Positions 51,509-60,647 of a DNA stretch of 64,000 nucleotides are shown piece by piece. The DNA is from Fluviispira sanaruensis (GTDB lineage: Bacteria; Bdellovibrionota_B; Oligoflexia; Silvanigrellales; Silvanigrellaceae), in assembly GCF_004295685.1 (NCBI RefSeq), contig NZ_AP019368.1:986001-1050000 (forward strand), read 5' to 3'. The position numbers were made by a program, and so were the translations under genes. Under the pieces are notes generated by a model, which did not search any database, had not been told where the DNA came from, and was given only the letters and a program-made list of their open reading frames with translations. Position 1 is the first letter of the stretch. The number at the start of each line of letters is the position of its first letter.

Positions 51509-54013
51509 ATGGTTGAAGTTGGCTTTTATTCCTTGTGCTTAGGGTTGTGCTTTGCTTTTTATGGCATGGTCATGGGACTTTATTCTTTGCACAACCCCAA
51601 TATTGGGGTTGTGTCGAGCGCTCGCAATGCTCTCATAGCCGTTTTTATTTGTGTTCTTTTGACATCGTTCGTTATGTGGAACTCAATTTTCTTTCACGAT
51701 TTTTCCGTTAAATACGTTTATGAGCATTCCTCAATTGATATGCCTCCGCTATATCTTTTTACCTCATTTTGGAGTGCTTTAGAAGGCAGTCATTTACTTT
51801 GGACTTTGATAATGAGTCTAGTTGTTACTTTATCTTTGGTCACAGTAAAAAGGAATAATTTTTCTTTATATCCTGCACTTTGTGTCGCATATGGCTGTTC
51901 TCTATCCTTTATGTTGCTATTAACAATTACTTTTTCTGCTCCTTTAACCCGTCTGTTTCCTGTTGGAACTTTCGGACAAGGAATGAATGCGCTGTTGCAA
52001 AATCCTTATATGGCAATTCATCCTCCGATGCTCTTCACTGGATATTGTTTACTTATTGTTCCTTTTGCATACTCATTTGCAGCCCTCGTGCGTGGCGGAT
52101 TTACCACTGATTGGCTAATGACCGTGAGAAAATGGGCGTTATTAGCTTGGGCTGTTCTGACTATAGCTATTTTTCTTGGTGGAAAGTGGGCATATGTTGA
52201 ACTTGGATGGGCTGGGTATTGGGCTTGGGATCCCGTAGAAAACAGTTCATTTATGCCTTGGCTGGCATTAACAGCGGGACTGCATACCCTGCTTGTGACA
52301 GATAAAACGGGACGCTTACCTCGTATGATGTTATTTTTATTTATGTTTTCATATGCTTTGACGTTTCAAGGCACTTTCATAACCCGTTCGGGCGTCATAA
52401 GCAGTGTACATTCTTTCGCTGAAAGTGATATTGGACCAACTTACTTATTATGGGTTTGTTTTTTAGTGTCTATTTCCATTGCCATGGTATTTACCAGAGG
52501 AAATCGCATTCAAGGTGCCGCAAAATCCAATGAATGGCGAGTGTCCAAAGAAAGTGCCTTACTATTTACTAATTTTTTCTTACTTTTTTTACTTGCCCTA
52601 GTTTTTATCGGCACTCTTTTGCCTTTGATAGTCGAAGCTACGCGTGGAATAAAAATTTCAATTCAACAACCTTTTTTCAATGCTTTTGCCCCTTGGATAG
52701 GCTTAAGTCTTGTTTCTTTACTTGGTGTTGGAAATTTAATGCGTTGGAAAAATGGTAAGATTGAGGATCCTATCACGTGTCTGCTCTTTCCATTGCTTTG
52801 GTCTGTTGCAATCACTTTAGCGCTTGCCAAAGAAAAAAATTTCGATCTAAAAAGCTCAATTATTTTTCTTCTAGTTATCTGGACTTGCGGAATATTAATT
52901 ATGGATCTTATTTATAAATTAAAAGCATTACGCTGGAATGGAAAGATTCTATTAAAATACAATAGACCTTACGTAGGTGCTCTTATCATACATATTGGCT
53001 TTTTATTTGCGATCGCTGGTTTTGCTGGGAACTATCGTGGAATATCTGCTGAAGCAAATTTGAATTTGAATGAATCTACATATTTTAATGGATATACAAT
53101 TGTCAATAAAGGATTAAATTATAATCGTAATTACAATGCTCAATATGTTATTGCTAATATTGAGTCTATTGATACTAAAAATGGAGAAAATAACCTTATT
53201 AATCCTATGCGCAGTAAATTTACAAATAATGAACAGTGGTTTAATGAAATAGGAATTCAATCGAATTTTTGGCATGACCTCTATATTGTTCTTGCATCAT
53301 TTGATGTGAATAATCAATCTGTTTCTTTAAAAATGAGTTTTAATCCCACTGTTAAGTTTGTCTGGACGAGTTTAGTTATTATGGTTTTAGGGGCGATTAT
53401 TTCGCTGACCCACCGCAAACAGAAAAGAAGTATAGAGGTAGATGCATTTGGTAACATACAAGGGAATCAAGAAACACTTGAGGATATTTTGCAAGAGGCG
53501 ATTGAGCGCTCCCCCATAAATGCACAATTTGCTGCCAAAGTCGTATCTTCTTTTATAATATTGCTAGCGATTACTATTACTTTATTTGGGATTTCAGGAG
53601 TAGCTCACGCTAATCAGGTTCAACCGACACAATTGAATCCACTGATGGAAGATGTAGCAAAGGAATTGCGTTGCCCGACTTGCCAAGGTGTCAGTATTTT
53701 AGAAAGTGGAACTTTGCAAAGTATAGCTATGCGCACAGAAATAGAAAAGCAGTTGTTAGAAGGAAAAACAAAACCAGAAATTATTAAATATTTTAAAGAC
53801 TCATATGGCACATGGATTTTGCGAGAGCCCGATGCCCATTCAGCTTTGGGACTTTTTATTTGGGCCGTGCCCATTGTCGGATTTATTTTAGGTCCATTAT
53901 TTATTATTTTTGCTCTGCGTAATTCTAGAAAAAGGCAAGAAAAAGAAAATATGGAACTTTTTGAAGAAATTCATTTATTTATTCAGAAAAAGAAAGCAGA
54001 GGTAAAATCATGA
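51509..54013 (+). CDS. CcmF-CcmH fusion for cytochrome c maturation (heme lyase)
   Basis: An 834-residue membrane protein uniting two subunits that are usually separate. Residues 1 to about 640 are CcmF, with many helices and the heme-handling WWD motif (KWAYVELGWAGYWAWDPVEN) plus conserved His residues (AIHPPMLF, HTLLV, ITRSGVISSVHSF). After a linker and a helix (about 680-700), residues about 705-834 are CcmH with the redox LRCPTCQ at 720-726 and a membrane helix at about 778-800. CcmH reduces apocytochrome cysteines and CcmF attaches heme, so fusion fixes their stoichiometry. Overlaps the next gene by four bases. Confidence 0.9.
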   Translation: MVEVGFYSLCLGLCFAFYGMVMGLYSLHNPNIGVVSSARNALIAVFICVLLTSFVMWNSIFFHDFSVKYVYEHSSIDMPPLYLFTSFWSALEGSHLLWTLIMSLVVTLSLVTVKRNNFSLYPALCVAYGCSLSFMLLLTITFSAPLTRLFPVGTFGQGMNALLQNPYMAIHPPMLFTGYCLLIVPFAYSFAALVRGGFTTDWLMTVRKWALLAWAVLTIAIFLGGKWAYVELGWAGYWAWDPVENSSFMPWLALTAGLHTLLVTDKTGRLPRMMLFLFMFSYALTFQGTFITRSGVISSVHSFAESDIGPTYLLWVCFLVSISIAMVFTRGNRIQGAAKSNEWRVSKESALLFTNFFLLFLLALVFIGTLLPLIVEATRGIKISIQQPFFNAFAPWIGLSLVSLLGVGNLMRWKNGKIEDPITCLLFPLLWSVAITLALAKEKNFDLKSSIIFLLVIWTCGILIMDLIYKLKALRWNGKILLKYNRPYVGALIIHIGFLFAIAGFAGNYRGISAEANLNLNESTYFNGYTIVNKGLNYNRNYNAQYVIANIESIDTKNGENNLINPMRSKFTNNEQWFNEIGIQSNFWHDLYIVLASFDVNNQSVSLKMSFNPTVKFVWTSLVIMVLGAIISLTHRKQKRSIEVDAFGNIQGNQETLEDILQEAIERSPINAQFAAKVVSSFIILLAITITLFGISGVAHANQVQPTQLNPLMEDVAKELRCPTCQGVSILESGTLQSIAMRTEIEKQLLEGKTKPEIIKYFKDSYGTWILREPDAHSALGLFIWAVPIVGFILGPLFIIFALRNSRKRQEKENMELFEEIHLFIQKKKAEVKS

Positions 54014-55170
54014 TAATAACTTTAATTCTCTGCATATTATTTTCTTTTTTTCTTGTTGTATTTGTTTTATCCCCTTTATTATCTGCGCAATCTAAGTCTA
54101 AGCTTATTACGTCTTTTGAAGGCTTTAATAGTCAGGAAGAGCTTTGTAAAATATTAATTCTTAGGGATTCTCTTTTTCAAAAATTAATTTATGGAAAATG
54201 TTCAGATAATACAATTGATCAATACAGTCATGAAGAAGCTTTACGTGGTGTAGTTGCTATTTGTAATCGATTGCAAAAAGCAAATCTGCCTTGGGAGCCA
54301 CATACTGTGAAAGAACCTGAAGTGAATAGTTTTTTTTCTGAAAAAGGTTCGACAAGATATCAATTTTTAATTTGCTGTTTCTTTATTATTGTTGGTTTTT
54401 TTCTACTTTCTTCAGCATATGCAAGCGATGAATTGGAAGCAAAGGTATCAAATCAAGATAACGTAACTGCGCCAAGCGATGTCGTCATCCCCCCAGCGAT
54501 TGTTTTAACAGGATCTGAAAACTGGATTCCATCTGTAAATCAATTTATTCTTATGCCCATTCAAGGTAAATTATATGTTTATTATGTTGGAATGTTTACA
54601 AATAACAAGAGTGTTAAACATGCAACGGTCCAATTACCTCTCCCTAAAAATTTTGCAGAATTAAAAATAAATGGAAATGATCAGGTCGTTTTTGAAAAAA
54701 GCAAACACAATGAAGCAGCAATCGTAAATTTACCGCTCAAAGATGGCATCAATCAGTTGAGCGCTGAGTTTTCACTTTCAGCTTTAAATGGTTCAGTTGA
54801 ATGGATGTCAAGTGAGTTAAAAATTCTTCCTGGTTTTTCCATTTTTATTATGCCTGAATATAGCGGTACTTTAAGAAATTTATTTTCAACAGTAAATGGA
54901 AATATTAATATTTGGCCACCACGTATTACAAAAATTCCTGTTGGCTACAAATCTTTTGTAGGGCTTGATCCTTTTACAAATAGTGAAAGCACAAAAGCAA
55001 AACAACAATCACACCAGTTGATACGCGTGGGGGATCAAAATTCTCCCTATCCGTATTTTGAAATAAAAGGAATTGTGCCACAAAGAACTTCATTATATAT
55101 ACTTGCATTGTTTGTAGCGTGCTTTTTATTTGGTATGACAACCTTTTTTATAATTAAAACGTCAAAATAA
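54010..55170 (+). CDS. CcmI-like membrane protein of cytochrome c maturation
   Basis: A 386-residue protein with helices at about 1-24, 119-139 and 361-381. The first helix, the cytoplasmic segment (about 25-118, with LPWEP near 96) and the second helix match the topology of CcmI, the apocytochrome chaperone. The following periplasmic part (140-360) is beta-rich with no TPR repeats, and there is an extra C-terminal helix, both unlike CcmI. It starts inside the CcmF-CcmH stop (ATGA overlap), so a role in the same complex is strongly implied. The exact family is uncertain. Confidence 0.6.
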   Translation: MIITLILCILFSFFLVVFVLSPLLSAQSKSKLITSFEGFNSQEELCKILILRDSLFQKLIYGKCSDNTIDQYSHEEALRGVVAICNRLQKANLPWEPHTVKEPEVNSFFSEKGSTRYQFLICCFFIIVGFFLLSSAYASDELEAKVSNQDNVTAPSDVVIPPAIVLTGSENWIPSVNQFILMPIQGKLYVYYVGMFTNNKSVKHATVQLPLPKNFAELKINGNDQVVFEKSKHNEAAIVNLPLKDGINQLSAEFSLSALNGSVEWMSSELKILPGFSIFIMPEYSGTLRNLFSTVNGNINIWPPRITKIPVGYKSFVGLDPFTNSESTKAKQQSHQLIRVGDQNSPYPYFEIKGIVPQRTSLYILALFVACFLFGMTTFFIIKTSK

Positions 55171-55211
55171 TTACCAGACTTAACGAAACTAAAAAAAAAT
55201 CGGAAGCCTTC

Positions 55212-55240
55212 TTGCTCGCATGTATTATGCTAGATACAAT
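55212..55240 (+). promoter_or_regulatory. candidate sigma-70 promoter
   Basis: TTGCTC, 17 bases, then TACAAT, ending about 30 bases before the small unknown gene at 55272. Confidence 0.45.
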
Positions 55241-55271
55241 AAGAATGTGTTGAACATGGAGGTTTCTTTTT

Positions 55272-55604
55272 ATGATACTAAATAGTGAATCAGTTGAACT
55301 TATTAGAGCGAATGCTCACCGTCTTGCCCAAGCAATTCGCAGTAAAGATGATTTGGTCGATCTTGCAACAGCAAGTTCTTTTGAACAAGTTTTTTCAGCA
55401 ATTGAAACTATTCTCACAAATACAGAAATGTATTTTGATGATAATTTACTTATTCAATTAGATGTGCAGACTTGGCAGAGTTTTAAAGCAGTATTACTTG
55501 TTTATACTTTAAACTTAGTCAATCGTCAAATTAATATTGCGCGTGAAAATGATTTCAATCATCAAACTGGCCGTGATTTTGGCGCAAGTAGCACAAATCC
55601 TTAA
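55272..55604 (+). CDS. small helical protein of unknown function
   Basis: A 110-residue, apparently all-alpha cytoplasmic protein; I do not recognise the family. Good ribosome site (GGAGG) before the ATG. The stretch ETILTNTEMYFDDNLLIQLD and WQSFKAVLLVYTLNLVNRQI forms two probable helices. Own promoter and a hairpin at its stop suggest a single-gene transcript. Confidence 0.62.
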   Translation: MILNSESVELIRANAHRLAQAIRSKDDLVDLATASSFEQVFSAIETILTNTEMYFDDNLLIQLDVQTWQSFKAVLLVYTLNLVNRQINIARENDFNHQTGRDFGASSTNP

Positions 55605-55616
55605 TTAATTTGTGCT
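55590..55616 (+). terminator. hairpin over the stop of the small unknown gene
   Basis: AGCACAAAT (55590-55598) pairs perfectly with ATTTGTGCT (55608-55616), with a 9-base loop containing the stop codon. The T tract is absent, so it is a weak or rho-assisted terminator. Confidence 0.4.
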
Positions 55617-55729
55617 TCATCCCCTTGCACTCTTTTCTCCCCTCAAATATGATCTCAAAGAATTAAAGTCACATAGTTTTTCGTTAGTGTTGTTAAATGT
55701 TTTTAATGTTACCTTATTGGAGGATTTAC

Positions 55730-57049
55730 ATGAAAAGCTTTCTCAAAACGATCTCTTGTGTTTCTCTTCTTTCTTTACCTACCTTAGCATTCGGGCAAAG
55801 TCCAACTGATATGTCCAATTTTTCTTTTCGCTTAAAGTTACAAACACGTTTTGATTTGACTGATAGTTACCGAACAAATCAGGGAGATCTTTTTACAACT
55901 ACTGCGCGGACAGGTTTGAATTATAATTATAAAAATGTTTTTGGTATTATTGAATTTCAAGGGGGTTCCGCAGCGGATCCCTATACTGCATCTTCGACAA
56001 CCACAGCTTCTTCTACTAACGGCCAACAAGAAATGTTTGTCGTGCGGCGTGCGTATGTAGGAATGGACGTAGTTAACTCAGATATGGCTAAAATATCTTT
56101 TTTAATTGGTCGTGATCACAATACAGCATCGATTGTTTATGGACCCGATGCATTTACGAGCTTAATAGCTACAAATGTCGACAATATGTCAGGTGCAAAC
56201 AGCCAAGATGGGATTGCGCTACGTTATGCAGGAAAATTTGGCTTTGGTGATGTCAAAGCACAAGTAGGTTACTACAATAACTTCCCAATAACGATATTAA
56301 ATGGTGGAAATACCTCCACCACCTCAGGTGTATCGCAAACAACTCCCTTTGGCACATCGTCTAAAGGTGTTGGTGATGCAACCTTCAACTCGCAATCCAA
56401 AACGGGATCGAGAGCCTATGCAGGCCAGATTGGCGCAAATGTAAATATGGCTGATGGCGTGGTGGAAGCACGTGCTTTTTATAGTATGCAACCCGAAGCA
56501 GTTACAAAAGTGAATTCATCTACGAGTTATGACGCATCGACTATCAGTAACGTTGAAGCATCCCTTGGATATAACTACAAAAGCGGAATGTTGAAAGGGG
56601 GACTTTGGGTACAATCTTATTCATATGGCAGAACACAAAATACGACAGGTTCTGTTTCTTCAAACAGCATCACTTATGTGGATAATCCAACGGATGATTC
56701 ATTCACTGCAAACGTTATAGGTCTTGGCGTCACTGGCACAAGTGATCTCTTTGGAATAAACAGCCTGCTCGCAAGTGGAGACAAATTGACCTATGGTCTT
56801 GCGGTCCAATCGGTGCAAGGACAAGCCTTTACAAACTCGGGTGTTTCTCCTGGAGTTACTAAATTTACCAACCAAACACCTAGCCTAACTTTTTATAATA
56901 TTGCCGCTGGCTATGCTCAAGGCAACTACTCCCTCGAATTGAACTTTGTTGGAGTCAGTGCGGAACAGTCTATTTATGCAGGCAACGATGGGCAGGTCAA
57001 TCAGAACTCAGCTTATATGGCTTATATAGTTGGTACAATTGCTTTGTAA
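55730..57049 (+). CDS. outer-membrane porin-like beta-barrel protein
   Basis: A 439-residue protein with a signal peptide (MKSFLKTISCVSLLSLPTLA then FGQ) and a repetitive amphipathic beta pattern. Motifs shared with the next gene include LQTRFDLTDSYRTNQGDLFT, IGRDHNTASIVYGPDAF and EASLGYNYKSG. Likely a trimeric-type porin letting small solutes cross the outer membrane; substrate unknown. GGAGG precedes the ATG at 55730. It ends in AYIVGTIAL rather than the common C-terminal Phe. A strong terminator follows. Confidence 0.78.
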   Translation: MKSFLKTISCVSLLSLPTLAFGQSPTDMSNFSFRLKLQTRFDLTDSYRTNQGDLFTTTARTGLNYNYKNVFGIIEFQGGSAADPYTASSTTTASSTNGQQEMFVVRRAYVGMDVVNSDMAKISFLIGRDHNTASIVYGPDAFTSLIATNVDNMSGANSQDGIALRYAGKFGFGDVKAQVGYYNNFPITILNGGNTSTTSGVSQTTPFGTSSKGVGDATFNSQSKTGSRAYAGQIGANVNMADGVVEARAFYSMQPEAVTKVNSSTSYDASTISNVEASLGYNYKSGMLKGGLWVQSYSYGRTQNTTGSVSSNSITYVDNPTDDSFTANVIGLGVTGTSDLFGINSLLASGDKLTYGLAVQSVQGQAFTNSGVSPGVTKFTNQTPSLTFYNIAAGYAQGNYSLELNFVGVSAEQSIYAGNDGQVNQNSAYMAYIVGTIAL

Positions 57050-57094
57050 TCTATGTAAAAGAAGCAAATTCCGAATAGTTTCTTAATTTAGTAA

Positions 57095-57120
57095 AAAAGC
57101 GAGGCTCTTCCTCGCTTTTA
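57095..57120 (+). terminator. rho-independent terminator between the two porin genes
   Basis: AAAAGCGAGG (57095-57104) pairs with CCTCGCTTTT (57110-57119), with the 5-base loop CTCTT. It ends the first porin transcript. Confidence 0.88.
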
Positions 57121-57174
57121 TGCATTTACTTTCTAAAGAAGAAATTGTGTATAAATTTAATTTAGGCGATGAAA

Positions 57175-58497
57175 ATGAAAAAAGTAATAAAAGTATTTTT
57201 CATTCTATTTCTATTGATCATTCCAAATGTTACACAAGCAGAAACAAATCCACTTGACCCTAACAATTTTACAATTCATTTAAGGTTACATGGGCGTTAT
57301 GATTTATTCGATACTTATAGACTGAATCAATTCGATCTATTTACAAGCACAGCACAGATGGATTTTTCCTATAGATATAAGAATATCTTTGGTGAAATCG
57401 AATTTCTCAATGGTTCGCCATCATCACCATTAACAGCTACAAGTACTTCACCAACAGACAATGGTTCACAGAATTTATTTATTATCCGTAGGGCAAATCT
57501 TGGAGTGGATTTTATAAATACGGATCAGACAAAATTGACTTTATTTTTAGGACGTGATCACAATGCCTCTTCTATTATTTACGCTGCGGATGCTTTTTAT
57601 CTTTTGATTGCCACAAATATCGATGGAGCTCCTCCTTTATACAGTCAAGATGGTGTTGCTCTTAAATATGCAGGGAGTTTTGATTTTGGTAAAATAAATG
57701 CAGCAATTGGTTGGTATAATAACTTTCCAGTATCAGTGGTTGCTGGGGGAACTACGACAGGAACAGCAAGTCAAACCTCGCCTTTTAATATATCCGTCAT
57801 TGGGATGGCAGATAATACATTTAACTCACAAGCGAAAACACAAGCAAAAGCAATTGCTGCTCAATTCGGAACTTATATTAAAGCTTATGAAGATGGGGTT
57901 ATTGAACTTCGCTCATTATTCAGTATGCAAGGTAATGCCGTTACTAAAGTTACAAGCGGAAGCACTTATTCAGCCCGTGATACGAGTAATATAGAAGCTT
58001 CTCTTGGCTATAATTATAATAATGGTGAATTTAAAGGGGGTATGTGGCTTCAATCTGTTACTTTAGGTGCGACTCAAAAAAATAATAATACGATCACATC
58101 TAACAGTGTAACCTATCAAAATGATACATCATTAATTAATGATGATTCTTTTACTGTCAATACAATCGGGCTAGGTTTATCTGGAAACTCTAAGTTGTTT
58201 GGCTTCAATAGTTTGTTGGCAGAGGGAGACGCAATATCTTATGCCGCAGGTTATCAATCAGTTTTAGGGCAAAAATTTTCGGGTGGCGGGGGTATAACGA
58301 ATTTAACAAGTTTTTCCAATAAGACTGTAGATATTTCGTATTTAAATTTTGCTGTCGGATATTTGCAAGGGGGGTATCAACTTGAATTAAATTACATTTA
58401 TGCATATGCAGAAAAAGCTATATTTCCAGATGCAAATAGTATTCCACAAACGAAAATTGCAAGCATGCTTTATTTATCAGGGACAATGACACTTTAA
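57175..58497 (+). CDS. outer-membrane porin-like protein, paralog of the preceding gene
   Basis: A 440-residue paralog with a signal peptide (VIKVFFILFLLIIPNVTQAE). The same motifs appear: LHGRYDLFDTYRLNQFDLFT, LGRDHNASSIIYAADAF, EASLGYNYNNG, and the closing YLSGTMTL. Clear tandem duplication with substantial divergence. The ATG at 57175 is preferred since AGG lies 8 bases before it; the ATG two codons earlier is too close. Converges on the SIS-domain gene with an 11-base gap. Confidence 0.78.
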   Translation: MKKVIKVFFILFLLIIPNVTQAETNPLDPNNFTIHLRLHGRYDLFDTYRLNQFDLFTSTAQMDFSYRYKNIFGEIEFLNGSPSSPLTATSTSPTDNGSQNLFIIRRANLGVDFINTDQTKLTLFLGRDHNASSIIYAADAFYLLIATNIDGAPPLYSQDGVALKYAGSFDFGKINAAIGWYNNFPVSVVAGGTTTGTASQTSPFNISVIGMADNTFNSQAKTQAKAIAAQFGTYIKAYEDGVIELRSLFSMQGNAVTKVTSGSTYSARDTSNIEASLGYNYNNGEFKGGMWLQSVTLGATQKNNNTITSNSVTYQNDTSLINDDSFTVNTIGLGLSGNSKLFGFNSLLAEGDAISYAAGYQSVLGQKFSGGGGITNLTSFSNKTVDISYLNFAVGYLQGGYQLELNYIYAYAEKAIFPDANSIPQTKIASMLYLSGTMTL

Positions 58498-58508
58498 CTC
58501 AATTTAAG

Positions 58509-59567
58509 TTAACGGGTATTAGTTACTTTAGTTAAGTTAGTTGGATTGTCTGGATCTCGGCCACGAGCCACAGCAAGTTTAGCAGCAAAAGGATAAAAAG
58601 TGTGAATAAGAGAAATGCAGTCACACAATGGAGAAATTGAATTTGCAGTTGGTATTAAAATAGGCTGTGTTTTTAAATTTAAATCAGAAAAATTGAGGAT
58701 ATTTTGAGCTCCGCAAATAATCATAAGAGCATTTTTTTCGTCAATTTTCTTTATCAGTTCTCGCATGGTTTGATAAGTAGCATCTTTTTGGAGAAAAATA
58801 AGTACAGGATAATTCTTTTGAATGAGTTCAAATGGACCATGCAATACCTCTGCTCCACTGAATGCCTCTGCGTGGAGACCACAAGTTTCTTTCAGTTTTA
58901 AAGCGGCTTCCATTGCAATTGGAAAACCATAGCCACGACCAATTACCAAAATATTTTGTGCTGATTTTAATATTTCAATAGCTGGCTCAATCAAATAATT
59001 TTTTTTTGTATTTAAAATAATAGGTAAATCTTTAAGATATTGTTTGAGTTCGCCATTGAAAGTCCATTCAGCGATGAATTGAACTATACGGACAAGGGAT
59101 GCTATATAACTTTTTGTAGCAGCGACAGAAACTTCTTTTCCAGCGAGTAAAGGAATATTAAATTCACTTGCATTTGCTAAAGCTGAATTATCCTCATTGA
59201 TAAAAGATAACGTAACAGCTCCTTGTCGTCTTGCATAAGACAGACTTTCTATAAGATCTTCACTCTTTCCTGATTGTGAAATGCAAATGATAAGAGCATT
59301 TTTATAATTCAATTTTGCTTTATAAAGAGTGTGGATTGAAGGAGCAATTGTAGAAGTCAATATCCCCAAATGTGTTTCAAACGCATATTTTGCAAAAGAA
59401 GCAGCGTGATCGGAACTGCCACGTGCAATTGTTGCTATAAATGGGGGCGGTTCTTTTTTTAATCTACTTGCAATAGCTGAAAATATATCGAGATTTGTTA
59501 TTAATTGTTTCTCAATAATATTTGCAGATTCTTGAACCTCTGACTCCATTAAGGTTGTATGACTCAT
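58509..59567 (-). CDS. double-SIS-domain sugar-phosphate isomerase/deaminase
   Basis: A 352-residue protein of two SIS domains, homologous to the isomerase half of GlmS but without the glutaminase half. Motifs: IATIARGSSDHAASFAKYAF, ICISQSGKSEDLIESLSYAR, GKEVSVAATKSYIASLV and VIGRGYGFPIAMEAALKLKE with AEAFSGAEVLHGPFELI. This layout fits NagB-II-type glucosamine-6-phosphate deaminases or related amino sugar isomerases. No nagA, PTS or regulator is adjacent, so the substrate is inferred from family only. GGAG before the ATG; lies 11 bases downstream of sohB in one transcript. Confidence 0.85.
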   Translation of the reverse strand: MSHTTLMESEVQESANIIEKQLITNLDIFSAIASRLKKEPPPFIATIARGSSDHAASFAKYAFETHLGILTSTIAPSIHTLYKAKLNYKNALIICISQSGKSEDLIESLSYARRQGAVTLSFINEDNSALANASEFNIPLLAGKEVSVAATKSYIASLVRIVQFIAEWTFNGELKQYLKDLPIILNTKKNYLIEPAIEILKSAQNILVIGRGYGFPIAMEAALKLKETCGLHAEAFSGAEVLHGPFELIQKNYPVLIFLQKDATYQTMRELIKKIDEKNALMIICGAQNILNFSDLNLKTQPILIPTANSISPLCDCISLIHTFYPFAAKLAVARGRDPDNPTNLTKVTNTR

Positions 59568-59578
59568 GATTTCTCCTG

Positions 59579-60631
59579 TTACATTAAAAGAGGATATTTT
59601 TGTTCACTTTTAGTTGTACTTTTCTCCATGATTAAAGAAACAATAGAGGCTGCGGTCCCTGTCAGTTTATCTTTGAAGGATTCTTTTTTTGGAGTAAAAA
59701 TATGATAAATGTCATAGATCTGACTTGCCTCAAGTAAATAATCATCACTTGTCTTTATTTCATCGACTAAATTTAATTCTAAAGCTTTCAGCCCATACCA
59801 ATATTCACCAGTTGCAACGGCGTTTAAATCTAAATTTTCTCTGTACTTTTTAATATGATCTTTAAAAAGTTCGTGTGTATCTTCTAGTTGTTCTTGAAAC
59901 TTTGCTTTACCTTTTTCGGTGATTTCTCCAAGTGGGGTCAATGTTCTTTTGTATTCCCCTGCAGTCATTTCGAGATAATCAATGTCATTCTTTTTAAGTA
60001 GTTTATTTAAGTTTGGTAGACTGGCCACCACTCCTATTGAGCCGATAATTGCAAAAGGTGCAGAAATAATTTTGTCGGCAAGACATGCCATCATATAGCC
60101 ACCGCTTGCCGCGACTTTATCAACACAAATGGTCAATGGGATCTTTTTTTCACGAATACGTGCAAGTTGCGATGCAGCTAAACCATATGAATGTACCATG
60201 CCGCCAGGACTTTCGAGGCGTATAAGAATTTCATCGACAGGACGAGCAACTTGCAGAAGGGCAGTGATTTGTTCCCTTAAAGTTGTAACAGCACTTGCTG
60301 CTATATCTCCATTGAAATCGAGCACAAATATATTTTTTTCTCTCTCAATCAGTGGAGATTTTTTGCTTTCTTTCTTTTTTAATTTAGCTTCTTCTTTCTC
60401 TTTTTTTTCAATGATTTTTAATTCAGAAGATGGTAAAATTTCATGCAATATTTTATTTTTATTTTCAGCGAAAATTTCATTTATTTTTTTTATATTTATT
60501 TTTATATTATTGTTTAATTTATTCTTTTTTAAAGAAATAAGGGCTAAGATCCCAAAGAATAGAAGGAATAAACCAATGACCCCTAGACCTGCAAGAGTTA
60601 ATTGAAACCAAGAAAAAAAACTGTTTGACAT
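59579..60631 (-). CDS. sohB: S49 family inner-membrane serine protease, SohB-like
   Basis: A 350-residue protease with one N-terminal membrane helix (about 10-34), a long Lys/Glu-rich coiled segment (35-97) and a protease IV-type domain. The Ser/Lys dyad is Ser176 (DKVAASGGYMMAC) and Lys228 (GEYKRTLTPLGE). SPGGMVHSYG and IGSIGVVASLPNL are conserved. Arrangement matches SohB rather than SppA (single domain). Lies between dsbD and the SIS gene in one minus-strand run; presumably degrades signal peptides or membrane protein fragments. Confidence 0.9.
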   Translation of the reverse strand: MSNSFFSWFQLTLAGLGVIGLFLLFFGILALISLKKNKLNNNIKINIKKINEIFAENKNKILHEILPSSELKIIEKKEKEEAKLKKKESKKSPLIEREKNIFVLDFNGDIAASAVTTLREQITALLQVARPVDEILIRLESPGGMVHSYGLAASQLARIREKKIPLTICVDKVAASGGYMMACLADKIISAPFAIIGSIGVVASLPNLNKLLKKNDIDYLEMTAGEYKRTLTPLGEITEKGKAKFQEQLEDTHELFKDHIKKYRENLDLNAVATGEYWYGLKALELNLVDEIKTSDDYLLEASQIYDIYHIFTPKKESFKDKLTGTAASIVSLIMEKSTTKSEQKYPLLM

Positions 60632-60647
60632 TATTTACCCTCAATTA

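Noticed and set aside
55590-55616. Strong intrinsic terminator after the small unknown gene
   Set aside because: Stem is perfect but no T tract follows, so kept only as a weak hairpin.
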